Origin: Prosapia bicincta
Lineage: Eukaryota; Arthropoda; Insecta; Hemiptera; Cercopidae
Reading direction: 5' to 3'
Length of the DNA: 64,000 bases
Assembly: GCA_036971475.1 (NCBI GenBank)
Contig: JBAIZL010000005.1
Location: 241,988,323-242,052,322 of the forward strand
Shown here: positions 1 to 12,095 of the stretch, piece by piece
How the letters are laid out: every line of letters starts with the position of its first letter
Position numbering within the stretch: position 1 is the first letter of the stretch
Notes under the pieces: generated by a model
Databases searched by the model: none
Told to the model about the DNA's origin: nothing
The model's input: only the letters and a program-made list of their open reading frames with translations
Translations under genes and position numbers: made by a program

Positions 1-1480
1 CTGCTAAAAATATTGGCAGTTTTGATTTATACCTCTACGCTCGATACTGCTGAAAATATTGTTTCTGCTTTATATCTACTTCTCTGCTAAAAATATTGGT
101 AGTCTTGTTTTATACCTCTAGGCCCGATACTACTGAAAATATTGTTTCTGCTTTATACCTACTTCTCTGCTAAAAATATTGGTAGACTTGTTTTATACCT
201 CTAGGCCCGATACTACTGAAAATATTGTTTTTGCTTGAGATCTCTACTCCTCTGCTAAAAATATTGGTAGACTTGTTTTATACCTCTAGGCCCGATACTA
301 CTGAAAATATTGTTTTTGCTTGGATCTCTACTAAAAATATTGGTAGTCTTGTTTTATACCTCTAGGCCCGATACTACTGAAAATATTGTTTTTGCTTGGA
401 TCTCTACTAAAAATATTGGTAGTCTTGTTTTATACCTCTAGGCCCGATACTACTGAAAATATTGTTTTTGCTTGGATCTCTACTAAAAATATTGGTAGTC
501 TTGTTTTATACCTCTAGGCCCGATACTACTGAAAATATTGTTTTTGCTTGGATCTCTACTAAAAATATTGGTAGTCTTGTTTTATACCTCTAGGCCCGAT
601 ACTACTGAAAATATTGTTTTTGCTTGGATCTCTACTAAAAATATTGGTAGTCTTGTTTTATACCTCTAGGCCCGATACTACTGAAAATATTTTTTTTGCT
701 TGGATCTCTACTAAAAATATTGGTAGTCTTGTTTTATACATCTAGGCCCGATACTACTGAAAATATTGTTTCTGCTTGGATCTCTACTCCTCTGCTAAAA
801 ATATTGGTAGTCTTGTTTTATACCTCTAGGCCCGATACTACTGAAAATATTTTTTTTGCTTGGAACTCTACTAAAAATATTGGTAGTCTTGTTTTATACC
901 TCTACGCTCGATACTGCTGAAAATATTGTTTTTGCTTGCATCTCTACTCCTATTCTAAAAATATTGGTAATCTTGTTTTATACCTCTAGGTTCGATACTG
1001 CTGGAAATATTTTTTTTGCTTGGATCTCTACTCCTCTTCTAAAAATATTGGTAATCTTGTTTTATACCTCTAGGTTCGATACGGCTGAAAATATTGTTTT
1101 TGCTTGGATCTCTACTTCTCTGCTAAAAATATTGGTAATCTTGTTTTATACCTCTAGGTTCGATACTGCTGAAAATATTGTTTTTGCTTGGATCTCTACT
1201 CTTCTTCTAATAATATTGGTAATCTTGTTTTATACCTCTAGGTTCGATACTGCTGAAAATATGGTTTTTGCTTGGATCTCTACTCCTCTTCTAAAAATAT
1301 TGGTAATCTTGTTTTATGCTTCTAGGTTCGATACTGCTGAAAATATTGTTTTTGCTTGGATCTCTACTCTTCTTCTAAAAATATTGGTAATCTTGTTTTA
1401 TACCTCTAGGCTCGATACTATTGAAAATATTGTTTGTGATTTTCATACCGCTCTACACTCTTTTTGAGCATCGTTGCTAA
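1..1480. repeat. Minisatellite, 76-bp and 84-bp units
   Basis: Head-to-tail units that each contain two AAAATATTG blocks, the second within CTGAAAATATTG. The 76-bp form fills about 300-720. An 84-bp form with 8 extra bases (CTCCTCTG type) dominates from about 900 to 1,450. Because 84 is a multiple of three, a 203-codon frame stays open there by chance, with a 28-residue period. The array runs off the left edge and decays into divergent pieces near 1,480-1,640. No coding role is inferred. Confidence 0.95.
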
Positions 1481-1649
1481 AAATATTGGCCTTCTTCTTT
1501 TATACCTTTAAGTTAGCTATTTCGCTGGTGGAAATATTGTACGTTGATTTTTAGGGTTAGGGTTGACACTTCTGAAAATATTGGCAGGACTCTTTTAGTC
1601 ACGTAGGTTCTCTACTGCTAGAAATATAAGCAGTCTTCTATTAAATCGC

Positions 1650-1936
1650 TAGTCTGGTTACTGATGTTGGTGAATCCCCGGTCAAAGGTTTAGTTACGAT
1701 ATCACAAACTGACTGATTGGTTTTACATGAACCAACTTTTTTATTACCATTAACTTTAGACGTGTTATGCAAGTTTTTTAAAACTTTTTTCCGCGTTATT
1801 GTCTAACACATGTATTGAGGCCTTATTAACGATCATGTCAGGGGGTATTGTCACATCTTGCCTCTAAAGTTTCTTTTGCTAATTTTCTCATGATAGATGT
1901 CATTACAGTATCGCTACATGTGCGTGAGAAATGTTT
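1650..1936. other. Unassigned AT-rich spacer
   Basis: No frame of convincing length or composition and no repeat recognised between the decayed minisatellite edge and the microsatellite. Confidence 0.5.
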
Positions 1937-1937
1937 C

Positions 1938-1969
1938 AATATCTATCTGTCTATCTATCTCTCTATCTC

Positions 1970-2062
<93 letters not shown>
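1938..2062. repeat. Compound microsatellite (TCTA)n(TA)n
   Basis: Imperfect TCTA/TCTC repeats to about 2,006, then about 28 TA units. The open frame across it (a run of YIYIYI residues) is a by-product of the repeat. Confidence 0.95.
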
Positions 2063-2068
<6 letters not shown>

Positions 2069-2097
2069 CGTTTTCTTGTTTAATAATTTAAAAAACA

Positions 2098-2185
2098 TAG
2101 GTTATTCAAATACAAGAATATTTATTAATTTATATCCAAAGCTTAGGATATAAATTAATAAATATTCTTGTATTTGAATAACCTA
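2098..2185. repeat. Perfect palindrome between TA runs
   Basis: A 40-bp left arm (2,098-2,137) is exactly complementary to the right arm (2,146-2,185). The 8-base centre contains AAGCTT, which is itself a palindrome. TA microsatellites lie close by on both sides (to 2,062, and 2,195-2,222). It could extrude as a cruciform or be a tiny foldback element. No protein is implied. Confidence 0.9.
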
Positions 2186-2190
2186 AGTTG

Positions 2191-2194
<4 letters not shown>

Positions 2195-2221
<27 letters not shown>

Positions 2222-2222
2222 T
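2195..2222. repeat. (TA)n microsatellite
   Basis: About 14 TA units directly right of the palindrome. Confidence 0.9.
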
Positions 2223-2704
2223 GCTCTAAACTGTCAGATGTAATGTAACTGAAAGTATAAAGAATCTTTGTCCTATTATGGAAGTAAGGGTATTGTTTAG
2301 AATACGGAAATAGTTCTCCGCTAGGTTTAGGTTTAATCTTTTCTCTTATCTGACGTCTTTAATTCCCCTTACCGCGTCTTTTGTCGGTTTCAGACACTAT
2401 TATAGTATTTCAACGCCAAATCTGTCCCTGATTTCACGTCTTATAATTACACTATATATTTCAGGAAAACATAACTTCAATGAGTGTTCTTAGGATTAAC
2501 AAAAATTTTATAGTTCAAGTGTCAAATTTCCACTTGCAAAAAATTCGAAAAAGTTGATTCAACGCGATAAAATGTATTAAGCGTAGTTATTTTCTTATAG
2601 TCAAGTCTGCCAGTCAAAGATTGCAAAAAACTAATAATAATAAAGCAATTAATATAAAAGTTGGTTGTTTGAATCATCTTGATGTCACTGATTAAATCAT
2701 AAAA
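2223..2704. other. Unassigned spacer
   Basis: AT-rich, stop-dense in all frames. Nothing recognised. Confidence 0.5.
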
Positions 2705-4574
2705 AATTATTTGAAGAGGTGATTGAAAACTATTAACTTACTATACTAACAAGTTTCGAAGCCGACGTTTAATTGACGCTGCCTAACCTGCTGCGTAACG
2801 AAGTGACGATGCCTAACCTGCTGCGTAACGAAGTGACGATGCCTAACCTGCTACGTAACGAAGTGACGAAGCCTAACCTGCTACGTAACGAAGTGACGAA
2901 GCCTAACCTGCTACGTAACGAAGTGACGATGCCTAACCTGCTACCTAACGAAGTGACGATGACTAACCTGCTACGTAACGAAGATACGAGACCTAAAATG
3001 CTACGTAACGAAGTGACGAAGCCTAACCTGCTACGTAACGAGGTGACGATGCCTAACCTGCTACCTAACGAAGTGACGATGCCTAACTTGCTACGTAACG
3101 AAGTGACGATGCCTAACCTGCTACGTAACGAAGTGCCGAAGCCTAACCTACTACGTAACGAAGTGACGATGCCTAACCTACTACGTAACGAAGTGACGAT
3201 GCCTAACCTGCTACCTAATGAAGTGACGATGCTTAGCCTGCTACGTAACGAAGTGACGATGCCTAACCTGCTACGTAAAGAAGCTACGAGACCTAAAATG
3301 CTGCGTAACGAAGTGACGATGCCTAACTTGCTACGTAACGAAGTGACGATGCCTAACCTGCTACGTAACGAAGTGCCGAAGCCTAACCTACTACGTAACG
3401 AAGTGACGATGCCTAACCTACTACGTAACGAAGTGACGATGCCTAACCTGCTACCTAATGAAGTGACGATGCTTAGCCTGCTACGTAACGAAGTGACGAT
3501 GCCTAACCTGCTACGTAAAGAAGCTACGAGACCTAAAATGCTACGTAACGAAGTGACGATGCCTAACCTGCTACGTAACGAAGTGCCGAAGCCTAACCAA
3601 CTACGTAACGAAGTGACGATGCCTAACCTGCTACGTAACGAAGTGACGATTCCTAACCTACTACGTAATGAAGTGACGATGCTTAGCCTGCTACGTAACG
3701 AAGTGACGATGCCTAACCTGCTACGTAACGAAGTGACGATGCCTAACCTACTACGTAATGAAGTGACGATGCTTAGCCTGCTATGTAACGAAGTGACGAT
3801 GCCTAACCTACTACGTAACGAAGTGCCGAAGCCTAACCAACTACGTAACGAAGTGACGATGCCTAACCTGCTACGTAACGAAGTGACGATTCCTAACCTA
3901 CTACGTAATGAAGTGACGATGCTTAGCCTGCTACGTAACGAAGTGACGATGCCTAACCTGCTACGTAACGAAGTGACGATGCCTAACCTACTACGTAATG
4001 AAGTGACGATGCTTAGCCTGCTATGTAACGAAGTGACGATGACTAACCTGCTACGTAACGAAGTGACGATGCCTAACCTACTACGTAATGAAGTGACGAT
4101 GCTTAGCCTGCTACGTAACGAAGTGACGATGCCTAACCTGCTACGTAACGAAGTGACGATGCCTAACCTACTACGTAATGAAGTGACGATGCTTAGCCTG
4201 CTACGTAACGAAGTGACGATGCCTAACCTGCTACGTAACGAAGTGACGATTCCTAACCTACTACGTAATGAAGTGACGATGCTTAGCCTGCTATGTAACG
4301 AAGTGACGATGACTAACCTGCTACGTAACGAAGTGACGATGCCTAACCTACTACGTAATGAAGTGACGATGCTTAGCCTGCTATGTAACGAAGTGACGAT
4401 GACTAACCTGCTACGTAACGAAGTGACGATGCCTAACCTACTACGTAATGAAGTGACGATGCTTAGCCTGCTACGTAACGAAGTGACGATGCCTAACCTG
4501 CTACGTAACGAAGTGACGATGTCTAACCTACTACGTAACGAAGTAATAGTTTTCATTTAGTTCTTCAAATAATT
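2705..4574. mobile_element. Inverted-repeat-bounded minisatellite element (putative)
   Basis: The left terminus (2,705-2,735) and right terminus (4,544-4,574) are inverted repeats of 31 bp matching at 27 positions. Both begin AATTATTTGAAGA on their own outer edge and end AAAACTATTA inward. Everything between them, apart from about 33 bp on the left, is the 30-bp tandem array. This layout resembles foldback or MITE elements whose interior has expanded as tandem repeats. No target-site duplication is obvious, so mobility is inferred, not shown. Confidence 0.55.
2769..4543. repeat. 30-bp minisatellite, about 59 copies
   Basis: Each unit is close to CTACGTAACGAAGTGACGAT followed by GCCTAACCTG. 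Variant units (for example with CTACCTAACG, GAGACCTAAAATG or TTAGCC) recur every 240 bp, that is every eight units: 3,121-3,360 against 3,361 onward, and 3,601-3,840 against 3,841 onward. This shows higher-order duplication. Since 30 is a multiple of three and the unit lacks stops in one frame on each strand, 595-codon frames are open on both strands (10-residue period). These are not supported as genes. Confidence 0.97.
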
Positions 4575-6808
4575 ACTTACAAAGTAATATTATTTACAAA
4601 TATTACAATATATTATACAAGTCGGTTTTATTCAACTAAGCCGTATTTACGGATGTTCTATTACAACTGTAACGAAAAAGCAAAGAAGTTCAGACAGAAT
4701 TCGCAAAGAACATGTAAGTTATGTACTTTTAATAAATTAAAACGCGTTTCATTAGCAATTATTTTTAGAGGTAACATTTGTAGACCAAGGTTGTAGTAAT
4801 AAACAGAGACTGTCGAAAATGTGGTGGGAAGGTTTCTTTGTCTAGTCATATGCATTGTTTAATTAATTCTTATAAATTATGAAATCCAAGATAAAAATAT
4901 CTTTACAAAATCTTTGTAACAAAATTGGGGAATAGCAGTAATACTGCTTTCTATGCTTGGTTAAACTCGCGTTCCAATCAATATACATTGAAAATCAACA
5001 CAGGCGTCTCATTGAAATGTCCCGTAGACGAAACCTAAAAAGCCGATAGTAAAGTTGTAAAGTAATTTAACTCTTTAAATATCATTTGGTTACACAGAAG
5101 CCGCACACCAGTAGTGTCAAGGATTTCTACGAAATCCTCGTCTGGAAGGAATAACTGTGCCACTAGGAAGAATATTTACTTCGACTATAGTTATATATCA
5201 CGAATACCAAACCCTATGTCTTTAATGCTAATGTAACAACTTGGTTTCAATGACAAAACGTCACAAGTACTGTCTACCACTGATATGTTTGCCTCTGGAG
5301 AATGTTTTAATAAAGGAATCTATCACTAAATGCAAATAGGGTTTCACTTTTCTTACAACCCTCAAAAATGTTAATATTACATGTCAATTGTTTTATCTAT
5401 TCGATTATTGCAGATTTATTATTTGTTCTATTTAAGATGATTTGAACTTAAAAGATTTTAGATTAATTAAAGTTCGCTTAAATAAGTAGTCGGTGAGATT
5501 TTTGTCTAGTCCAGGAATTCCAATAATTCCTCACTGAAATTGATATGTTGAAAATTTGTTGTGTTTGGTAATTTGAATTACGGATTTGGCGCCCAAAAAT
5601 AAACACATTAATAATAATTCAGGTGAATGTTTAGTAAATATATGTATAGTTGTCACGTGATAGTAAATTAACTTGATAATTTGTAGAGATAATTAATTTC
5701 TCTAACATTCACTACATCTTTAATAAGGAGTCTTAAGTTATAATTTTAAAGGAGATTTACACGCTAAGATAAATCGCCACTTCTTACTTACAACAAAACA
5801 AACAAAGACTACACCTACATCAGCTGTTAAACAAATTCATAATGGAACATAAACAAGAATTAAAATCGTTAACGAACATGAAAAAATTCCGAATATGATG
5901 CAAATAAAAGTATCCCTATAAGAACGCTATACTCTCCATCGAGAATCTGATTTAGTCTGGATCCAGTCTGAGAGAAAATGGGAGACTAGGAGTCATTGTA
6001 CGGACAACCAAGTGGTAGTAGCCCTTGACGCAAAATTACAAACTATAACCTACTTGTCCTTTGTAAACACTATAAATAAAACATGAAATGGACTAACACT
6101 GACAAAACTTAAGTCCAAACAGAATTTGCATATCTTTAAACACAGATCTCGACGCCATTTTGTCCAACACAAAGCAGACCTTGACCCCTTTGCAGACAAA
6201 GCATATGGCCCTTCTTTTTGTGTCACCAGATGCTAATCTGAAGAGGTTATAAACAGGTTAGTTTCATATGTTATATTTTATCGATATTAAAAAAAAAGTT
6301 GCAAATATTTAAAAATTCACTTTTTGCTCGAATTTATCTATCTTTGATAGGTCAAATACTTTGTCGTGACAAACTCGATTCATGTGTTCATTCCACATGT
6401 CAAAACTACTGAGCTTCTCAGATTGTGTTTAATTTATTAATGAGAGGTTTTATCGCCTGTGGCCTAGATAACTGTTTCCCGTCAGCTGCTAAACGAAAGT
6501 GTTTTTAAATCTAAAGTTTAGTTAGCAGATACATTCGTATGGCCATTGCAAAATTGTTTTATATTTGTCCATCATATCGCTCATTAAGTAATACATACGC
6601 ACACACACACGCACGCAAAGACCACAGGTAAAGAACTTAATAATTATATTTGTGTAATTATTTAGATTTACCATCTGATTTGCAGCCTGATTTTCATATT
6701 TACAATGAAACAGCCATAGGAACGACCTGAAACGAGATTATAAAAAATGTGAAAATAAATAACTTGATAAGGCCGCGTGAAACAGAGAAAGTAAAATTAA
6801 AGATTTTA
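4575..6808. other. Unassigned AT-rich region
   Basis: Only short open frames (up to about 64 codons at 4,661-4,855, no recognisable product). No tandem or inverted repeats noticed. Likely intergenic or intronic. Confidence 0.5.
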
Positions 6809-6905
6809 GACCAGTTGTTTCCAACAAAATTTTTTCAAGGACCCCTTCCCCCCCCCTCCATCGGCTGCGATATTGACAGGGACCCCTTAAAAATCCTTAA
6901 ACTTA
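6809..6905. mobile_element. Possible hAT terminal remnant
   Basis: The run CCAGTTGTTTCCAACAAAAT followed by two GGACCCCTT blocks and a C-run resembles the CAGnGnTTCnCAA...GACCCC end of many hAT elements. The opposite end was not found, so this is a weak call. Confidence 0.25.
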
Positions 6906-7124
6906 AATTTTAGATTACACACACAATAATTTGAGTTATATTAACTATTAGTAAGTAATTTTTGGTTTGCCTACCCATGTACTTTAAGGGGAAACTGTTC
7001 TTACATATGAAAATTATATTTTTCACGATGCTAACACAAGTTTATTACAAGTACATTCAAAAAGTGTTTTATTTTTCGAAATCTTGTTGATGTTCATGAC
7101 GAGCTGGTTGTAAATTACAAATGA

Positions 7125-7387
7125 CACTTTTGCTATTACTTGCGACTAGACATTTGTTAACTATAAGTTTTTAATTGTTAACTTACACTTGGAGGAAACG
7201 TTTTCGTCTTACAACTTCTTCAGCCTCGTATTTTTGCCGCTATAATTTCCGCTTTTACAGCAGCATTCCTAGCGGCAAAAGTACGAGGCTGAAGAAGTCG
7301 TAAGACGAAAACTTTTCCTCCAAGTGTAAATTAACAATTAACAACTTTTAGTTAACAAATGTCTGGTCGCAAGAAATTGCAAAAGTG
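7125..7387. mobile_element. Foldback MITE
   Basis: Arms 7,125-7,242 and 7,270-7,387 are long, nearly complementary inverted repeats around a loop of about 27 bp. Shared arm blocks include GTTAACTATAAG/TTAGTTAAC, ACACTTGGAGGAAA/TTTCCTCCAAGTGT and CTTCTTCAGCCTCGTA/TACGAGGCTGAAGAAG. No coding capacity and no clear target duplication. Confidence 0.8.
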
Positions 7388-9029
7388 TAATTTTTTTTAT
7401 TTTTATTTAAGATACGAAAAGTAAGACTATTAACATGTTAAAGTTGATTATATTTCGCCTACAGGTTCAGGCGAAATTCATTAAATGATTTATAATTATA
7501 AACAGTTTGATTCAAGGAGATAATGAAGAAAAAACAAGTATCGCAAATCTATTGTAATTGCTCAGAGAAAAACTACTGAATGAGAATATTATTAGTATTA
7601 CTAGTTTAAAATTATTTTACAATGGCATTGCAATAACTCACAACCTAATTTCAGTGAGATGAGTGGAATCTGTGCTTTGAGTTCATGATTGCAGAAATGT
7701 TAGGTACCATACTTGACACTTTTACTCTGAAATCATACTGCATATCAAGCCGATTCCTATATTTATTTTTCAGGAACCACATAGTTACGGTCTCGGCAAT
7801 CGTGTTAAATATAATTATTCAAGCGATTGCCAGCGGACCTGACCACCTGTTGGGAACCTAAGTTTTACACAGTTCACCTCGTGTTATATTATCAAGATAA
7901 ACTATTGCCCTTTCGGTTACATTATATTTTTTAAAACACTGTGGTAATCAGAGGGACAGAAGTGACCTGACAATCATTTGTTTTAGTTAATGTTGTTGTA
8001 ATAAAGATTGTAGTTAGTAGAGGACCTTAATTAGATGTTAAGAAATTCACTGAATACAAATGTTATTTAACTATTTAATTAAAAATAGGTTCTTAAGAAG
8101 TATTATACGCGCCTAAGAAAGTTTTCTTTCCAAATATTACAATAAAAAAATATAAAACATTATCATTATATTGAAATTATTATATGAAGTTATATATTGT
8201 CACTTAATTTTGGCTAAAATAAGAAGCCTATTTTCCAATCCGTCACCCGTCTCGAAATGATAATATAATTTTTCTCCTGTGCAAAAAGTACACTCATATC
8301 CAGTTATAAGAAATATTCACTTTAGAAACAACAACAAACAAGGGATAACAGCTCCAGGGATTTGCAGGTTCACGTGCCTTAAATCTTCAGCCACTCGTCG
8401 AGTGTTGAAACTAAAGCGGAGGCAGCCGGAGCACACGAGGCTGTAGGGCACAAAACTGGGTGGTGGTGAGGCTTCATTGAGGTTTGCTTCAGGGCACCCA
8501 GAATTGTATTTGCGATACTGCACTCTACTGTGTTTGTGCCCCGTGCTTCCTTGGGTGTCTAGTTTTTAAGACTTGTGGCAAGAGAAGTAATATTTGAGCG
8601 AAGAACTGCAAAGTGGAGGAAATGGTCGAACAAAAGTGGAACCAGACCGGTGAATTGTCTGAAACCAGACACGTTTTAAAGAGAAAACTACGAGAAGAAT
8701 TTCGAATTCTTTATTTGGAATTTCTAATACTGATACCGGCACACGAGAAGAGTTCTGGGCCAAGATAGGTCAAAACGATAAGGTCATTCTCAAAAACATT
8801 TTTAACACAAAACGTCAGATTTAAAGACAATTACAATCTTAATAGGGATCATATATAATTGATTTTGCACGCCCTTTCTTATTAAAATTAGTACTTTTAC
8901 CTATATGTAACTACTTATATTACTTACTAAAATATAACTACTAATAAACTATCGCACGGTTAGGATATGTTTGTAAGTCAGGAATACATCGACAGCGCTA
9001 GATCAGTACTGAAAACCGAGCGCGACTCA
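7388..9029. other. Unassigned, with a GC-richer patch
   Basis: Mostly AT-rich. About 8,380-8,760 is richer in G+C than its surroundings and holds two short minus-strand frames (8,317-8,523 and 8,566-8,763) with no recognisable domain. It could be a decayed element or an unrecognised exon. Confidence 0.4.
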
Positions 9030-9345
9030 TTTCTACACAAAGACTCTTCTCGTGCGCCGGTGACAGTAGAGAACTAAGACTTTGTAGAAACGTCAAAGTT
9101 GATTTCTACACCAAGACTCTTCTCGAGCGCCGGTGACAGTAGTCAGAGAACTAAGACTTTGTAGAAACGTCGGAGTTGATTTCTACAGCAGGGCTCTTCT
9201 CGTGCGCCGGTGACAGTAATCAGAGAACTAAGACTTTGTAGAAACGTCAGGGTTGATTTCTAAACCAGGGCTCTTCTCGTGCGTCGATGACAGTAGTCAG
9301 AAAACTAGGACTTTGTAGAAACGTCGGGGTTGATTTCTGCCCTGA
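9030..9345. repeat. Short tandem array, 73-77-bp unit, about 4 copies
   Basis: Units start TTTCTACA at 9,030, 9,103 and 9,180, with divergent starts at 9,257 and 9,334. Each contains CTCTTCTCG, a CGGTGACAGTA-type block (diverged in the last unit) and CTTTGTAGAAACGTC. The first unit is 4 bp shorter (73) than the others (77). Confidence 0.9.
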
Positions 9346-10117
9346 CTATAGCCTCTGAAGATTTTACGATTAGCAGCGAAACCCAGCCAAATAAAAATCC
9401 CTTATAATTCGCCCAAGCGATTAACTGAAGTAGGGATGCACAAATGTATCATTTAATATTGAGAAGCGTGTTTTAAAATCTACGAATATTCTCGAAAATG
9501 TGGAGAGGTCGTCAAAATGCGGAATGGCAAACAGTTATATAACTAGTTAAATCAGTAGCTATTACGAAAGTTCCGCTACATCAAAAAGACGACGCTGACA
9601 ACGTGGCCCATGATTCTGGTCCATCCAGTGCCGTTTCTAAACATGACGTCAGCTCAGGGAAGCACAAATTCCAACGAGAGTAGTCTTGGTGGATTATCTC
9701 CCTATCTCTAACACGAGGAGAGATTAACTCGAGTACATGTAGCGCCTACTTAGGTGTATGTCAAGTGCAAGTATTATACTATTTAATAGTAACTAATTCA
9801 GCACTTAGAAATTAGTAATGAACAGTAAAGAAATACGTTAAGCTAACATTTCAACAAAAATCTAAATTTTCGAATTTGACAGCTTGTAGAGTCATTTTCG
9901 AGAAAAGGTTTAGGCAAAATTCTTAATCATTATTTGCCTTGTGGTAGTATTATAGAAGAGGTGAAATTCCATGACGAAGAGACGATGTGATTGACATTAC
10001 TGATCTAGTAATAAAAAAGGCTTGAAGGGCCTGAAGAATTTTTAAAAAAATAATAAAACTCACAACGGTAAATATTAAAAGACTCACTCAAAATCTCATC
10101 ACACAATATTTTATTAA

Positions 10118-10150
10118 GACTAGTTTTGTCGACTATTTCGCCTTCATCAG
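10118..10150 (-). ncRNA. Hammerhead-like core motif
   Basis: The minus strand reads CTGATGA, a very short AGGC segment, then GAAA and an AGTC...ACTAGTC tail. CTGANGA and GAAA are the two conserved core strings of hammerhead ribozymes. Here stem II would be degenerate, so self-cleavage is doubtful. Probably a terminal motif of a non-autonomous element. Confidence 0.3.
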
Positions 10151-10843
10151 TTATTAGGTGATACTAGTAATCTATAGTATTTTCTCATTGTTCAATTAAG
10201 GAAAAAATTACAAAAGGTTATATTTTTCCTTAGAGTAGTTAAATTCAGTTCTTACCAGAGTTTCTTACAAATTCATTCGCTTTCACAATTTGGTTTAAAC
10301 AAATGCGTGATCAATGGGTTACATAAGTCTGTTCAAACAAGACAGACTGGGCAAGTCGATCAATATCAATTAACACTTCAAACAATGTGATATAAAAATA
10401 TACACATTTCCATGAAACATTTCAAATACAGGTATGTAGAAATTCTTTAAAAAATCAAACAAATCTGTTTACCTTTTTCAATTCAAAATTATTGGGGGGC
10501 CCTCTGCTAAGCTCCCGTCTCTCATTGGACGTCACTGACCCTACTATGTTAATGCCGTTATCCTCAACTGCCTTGATAATTGTACACTTATCTCGATGTT
10601 CCGAAAACGCCAAACCGAGGAGATACGACTATAAGGACGAAATACGATAAGCATTTTTGTAGTTATACTAATGATAATAACCGTGACGCAATAAATTACT
10701 GATTGTGGGTAAGTGTTCGTTATTATGTAATTACCTTTGCTGACAACTGAAGCCTAAAGTTTGGTACTAGCTTTAATGATCTATGGAATACATGCAATCA
10801 TTGATACTTGATTATCACAAAAATAATATTTTGATCCTAACAA

Positions 10844-10875
10844 GCTTGTTTCGACCACTACTCAGACATCATCAG
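10844..10875 (-). ncRNA. Hammerhead-like core motif
   Basis: The minus strand has CTGATGA, a 17-base intervening segment, then GAAACAAGC. The core strings fit but the segment between them pairs poorly as stem II. Possibly a decayed relative of the motif at the end of the Penelope-like element. Confidence 0.3.
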
Positions 10876-11150
10876 TGACAAACAAATATCACTGAGTGCA
10901 TGATGGGAAAGTAATAGCCGAAACAAGACGATAAGGGTAAAACGTTGATAACGGAATGGAATATCAATGTTTCTATTGTATTCCGCAGTATCCTTACTTC
11001 ATAAGCTAAATTCAAACAACGACTTGACTTTATATTCTTAACGCTTTCGGGGTATTGACTTTAGTGCTTGCCTATCATTTGAACTGCTTTTCTAACCAAA
11101 CGCACTTATGGTTTGAGACACTTTTCCAATTCTACGTAGCCCTGGAGATT

Positions 11151-12095
11151 TCCACTATTCCAATCCCAAATAGACCTCCAACTTCTTCTTTACTATGTGA
11201 GATCTGCTCTCTTACTAGTTACGGGTAAGTTTCCTCCTTTGTAATGTTTAGTGTGGGAGATCTGCACTCTGCTAATTTCAGTCAGTCCTCCAACGTTTAA
11301 TATGGGAGATCGTCATTCTTCCAATTTCAGGCAGGCATCTAGCCATTACAATGTTGAATGGGAGAGATCTTCAATCTTCCAATTTCAGGCAGACCTCCAA
11401 GGTTTACGATGTTTAATATGGAAGATCGTCATTCTATCAATCTCAGGCAGTCCTCCAGCCTTTACCACTTTTAGACTGGGAGATCTGCACTCTTATAATT
11501 TCAGGTAATCGTTCACCCTTTAAATTGCTTAGTGTGGTAGATCAGCAATCTTCTAATTGCAGGTAGTCAGAGCTCAGATATTTAGAGTGGTAGATATGAA
11601 TTTTCTAATTTCAGACAGTCCTCCAAGGTTTACGATGTTTAATATGCGAGATCGTCATTCTTCCAATTTCAGGCAGCCCTCTAGCCTTTAAAATGTTTAA
11701 TATGTGAGATCGTCGTTCTTCCATTTCAGGCAGCCCTCTAGCCTTTACAATGTTGAATGGGAGAGACCTTCAGTCTTCCAATTTGAGGCAGTCCTCCAAG
11801 GTTTACGATGTTTAATATGTGAGATCGTCATTCTTTCAATTTCAGGCAGCCCTCTAGCCTTTACAATTTTTAATGGGAGAGATCTTCAAATCTTCCCATT
11901 TCAGGCAGTCCTCCAAGGTTTACGATGTTTACTATGGAAGATCGTCAATCTCAGGCAGTCCTCCAGCCTTTACAATTTTTAGAGTGGGAGATCAGCACTC
12001 TGCTAATGTCAGTCAGTCCTCCAAAGTTTACAATATTTAGTATTGGAGATCGTCAATCTTCCAATTGCAGGCAGTCCTCCAAGGTTCATACTTCA
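11151..12095. repeat. Degenerate minisatellite, about 58-bp unit
   Basis: Some 14-16 units containing GAGATC(G/T)(T/G)C, TTCCAATTTCAGGCAG and CCTCCAAGGTTTAC-like blocks, spaced 57-59 bp (for example GAGAT at 11,306 and 11,364). Units differ by small indels, so the array looks older than the 30-bp and 101-bp arrays. Short frames across it are repeat artefacts. Confidence 0.88.

Larger units (their letters stand above)
9346..11150. other. Unassigned, with two hammerhead-like motifs
   Basis: No gene recognised. Two minus-strand CTGATGA...GAAA motifs lie at 10,118-10,150 and 10,844-10,875 and are listed separately. Confidence 0.5.

Noticed and set aside
856..1467. 203-codon hydrophobic repeat protein
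   Set aside because: It follows the 84-bp repeat exactly, and adjacent 76-bp units break the frame.
1550..1566. Telomere-like TTAGGGTTAGGG
   Set aside because: Only two copies, and most arthropods use TTAGG. Likely chance at the decayed array edge.
2769..4560. 595-codon open frames on both strands
   Set aside because: The 30-bp unit is ten codons without a stop in these frames, so the array is open by arithmetic. Both strands being open argues against selection for protein.
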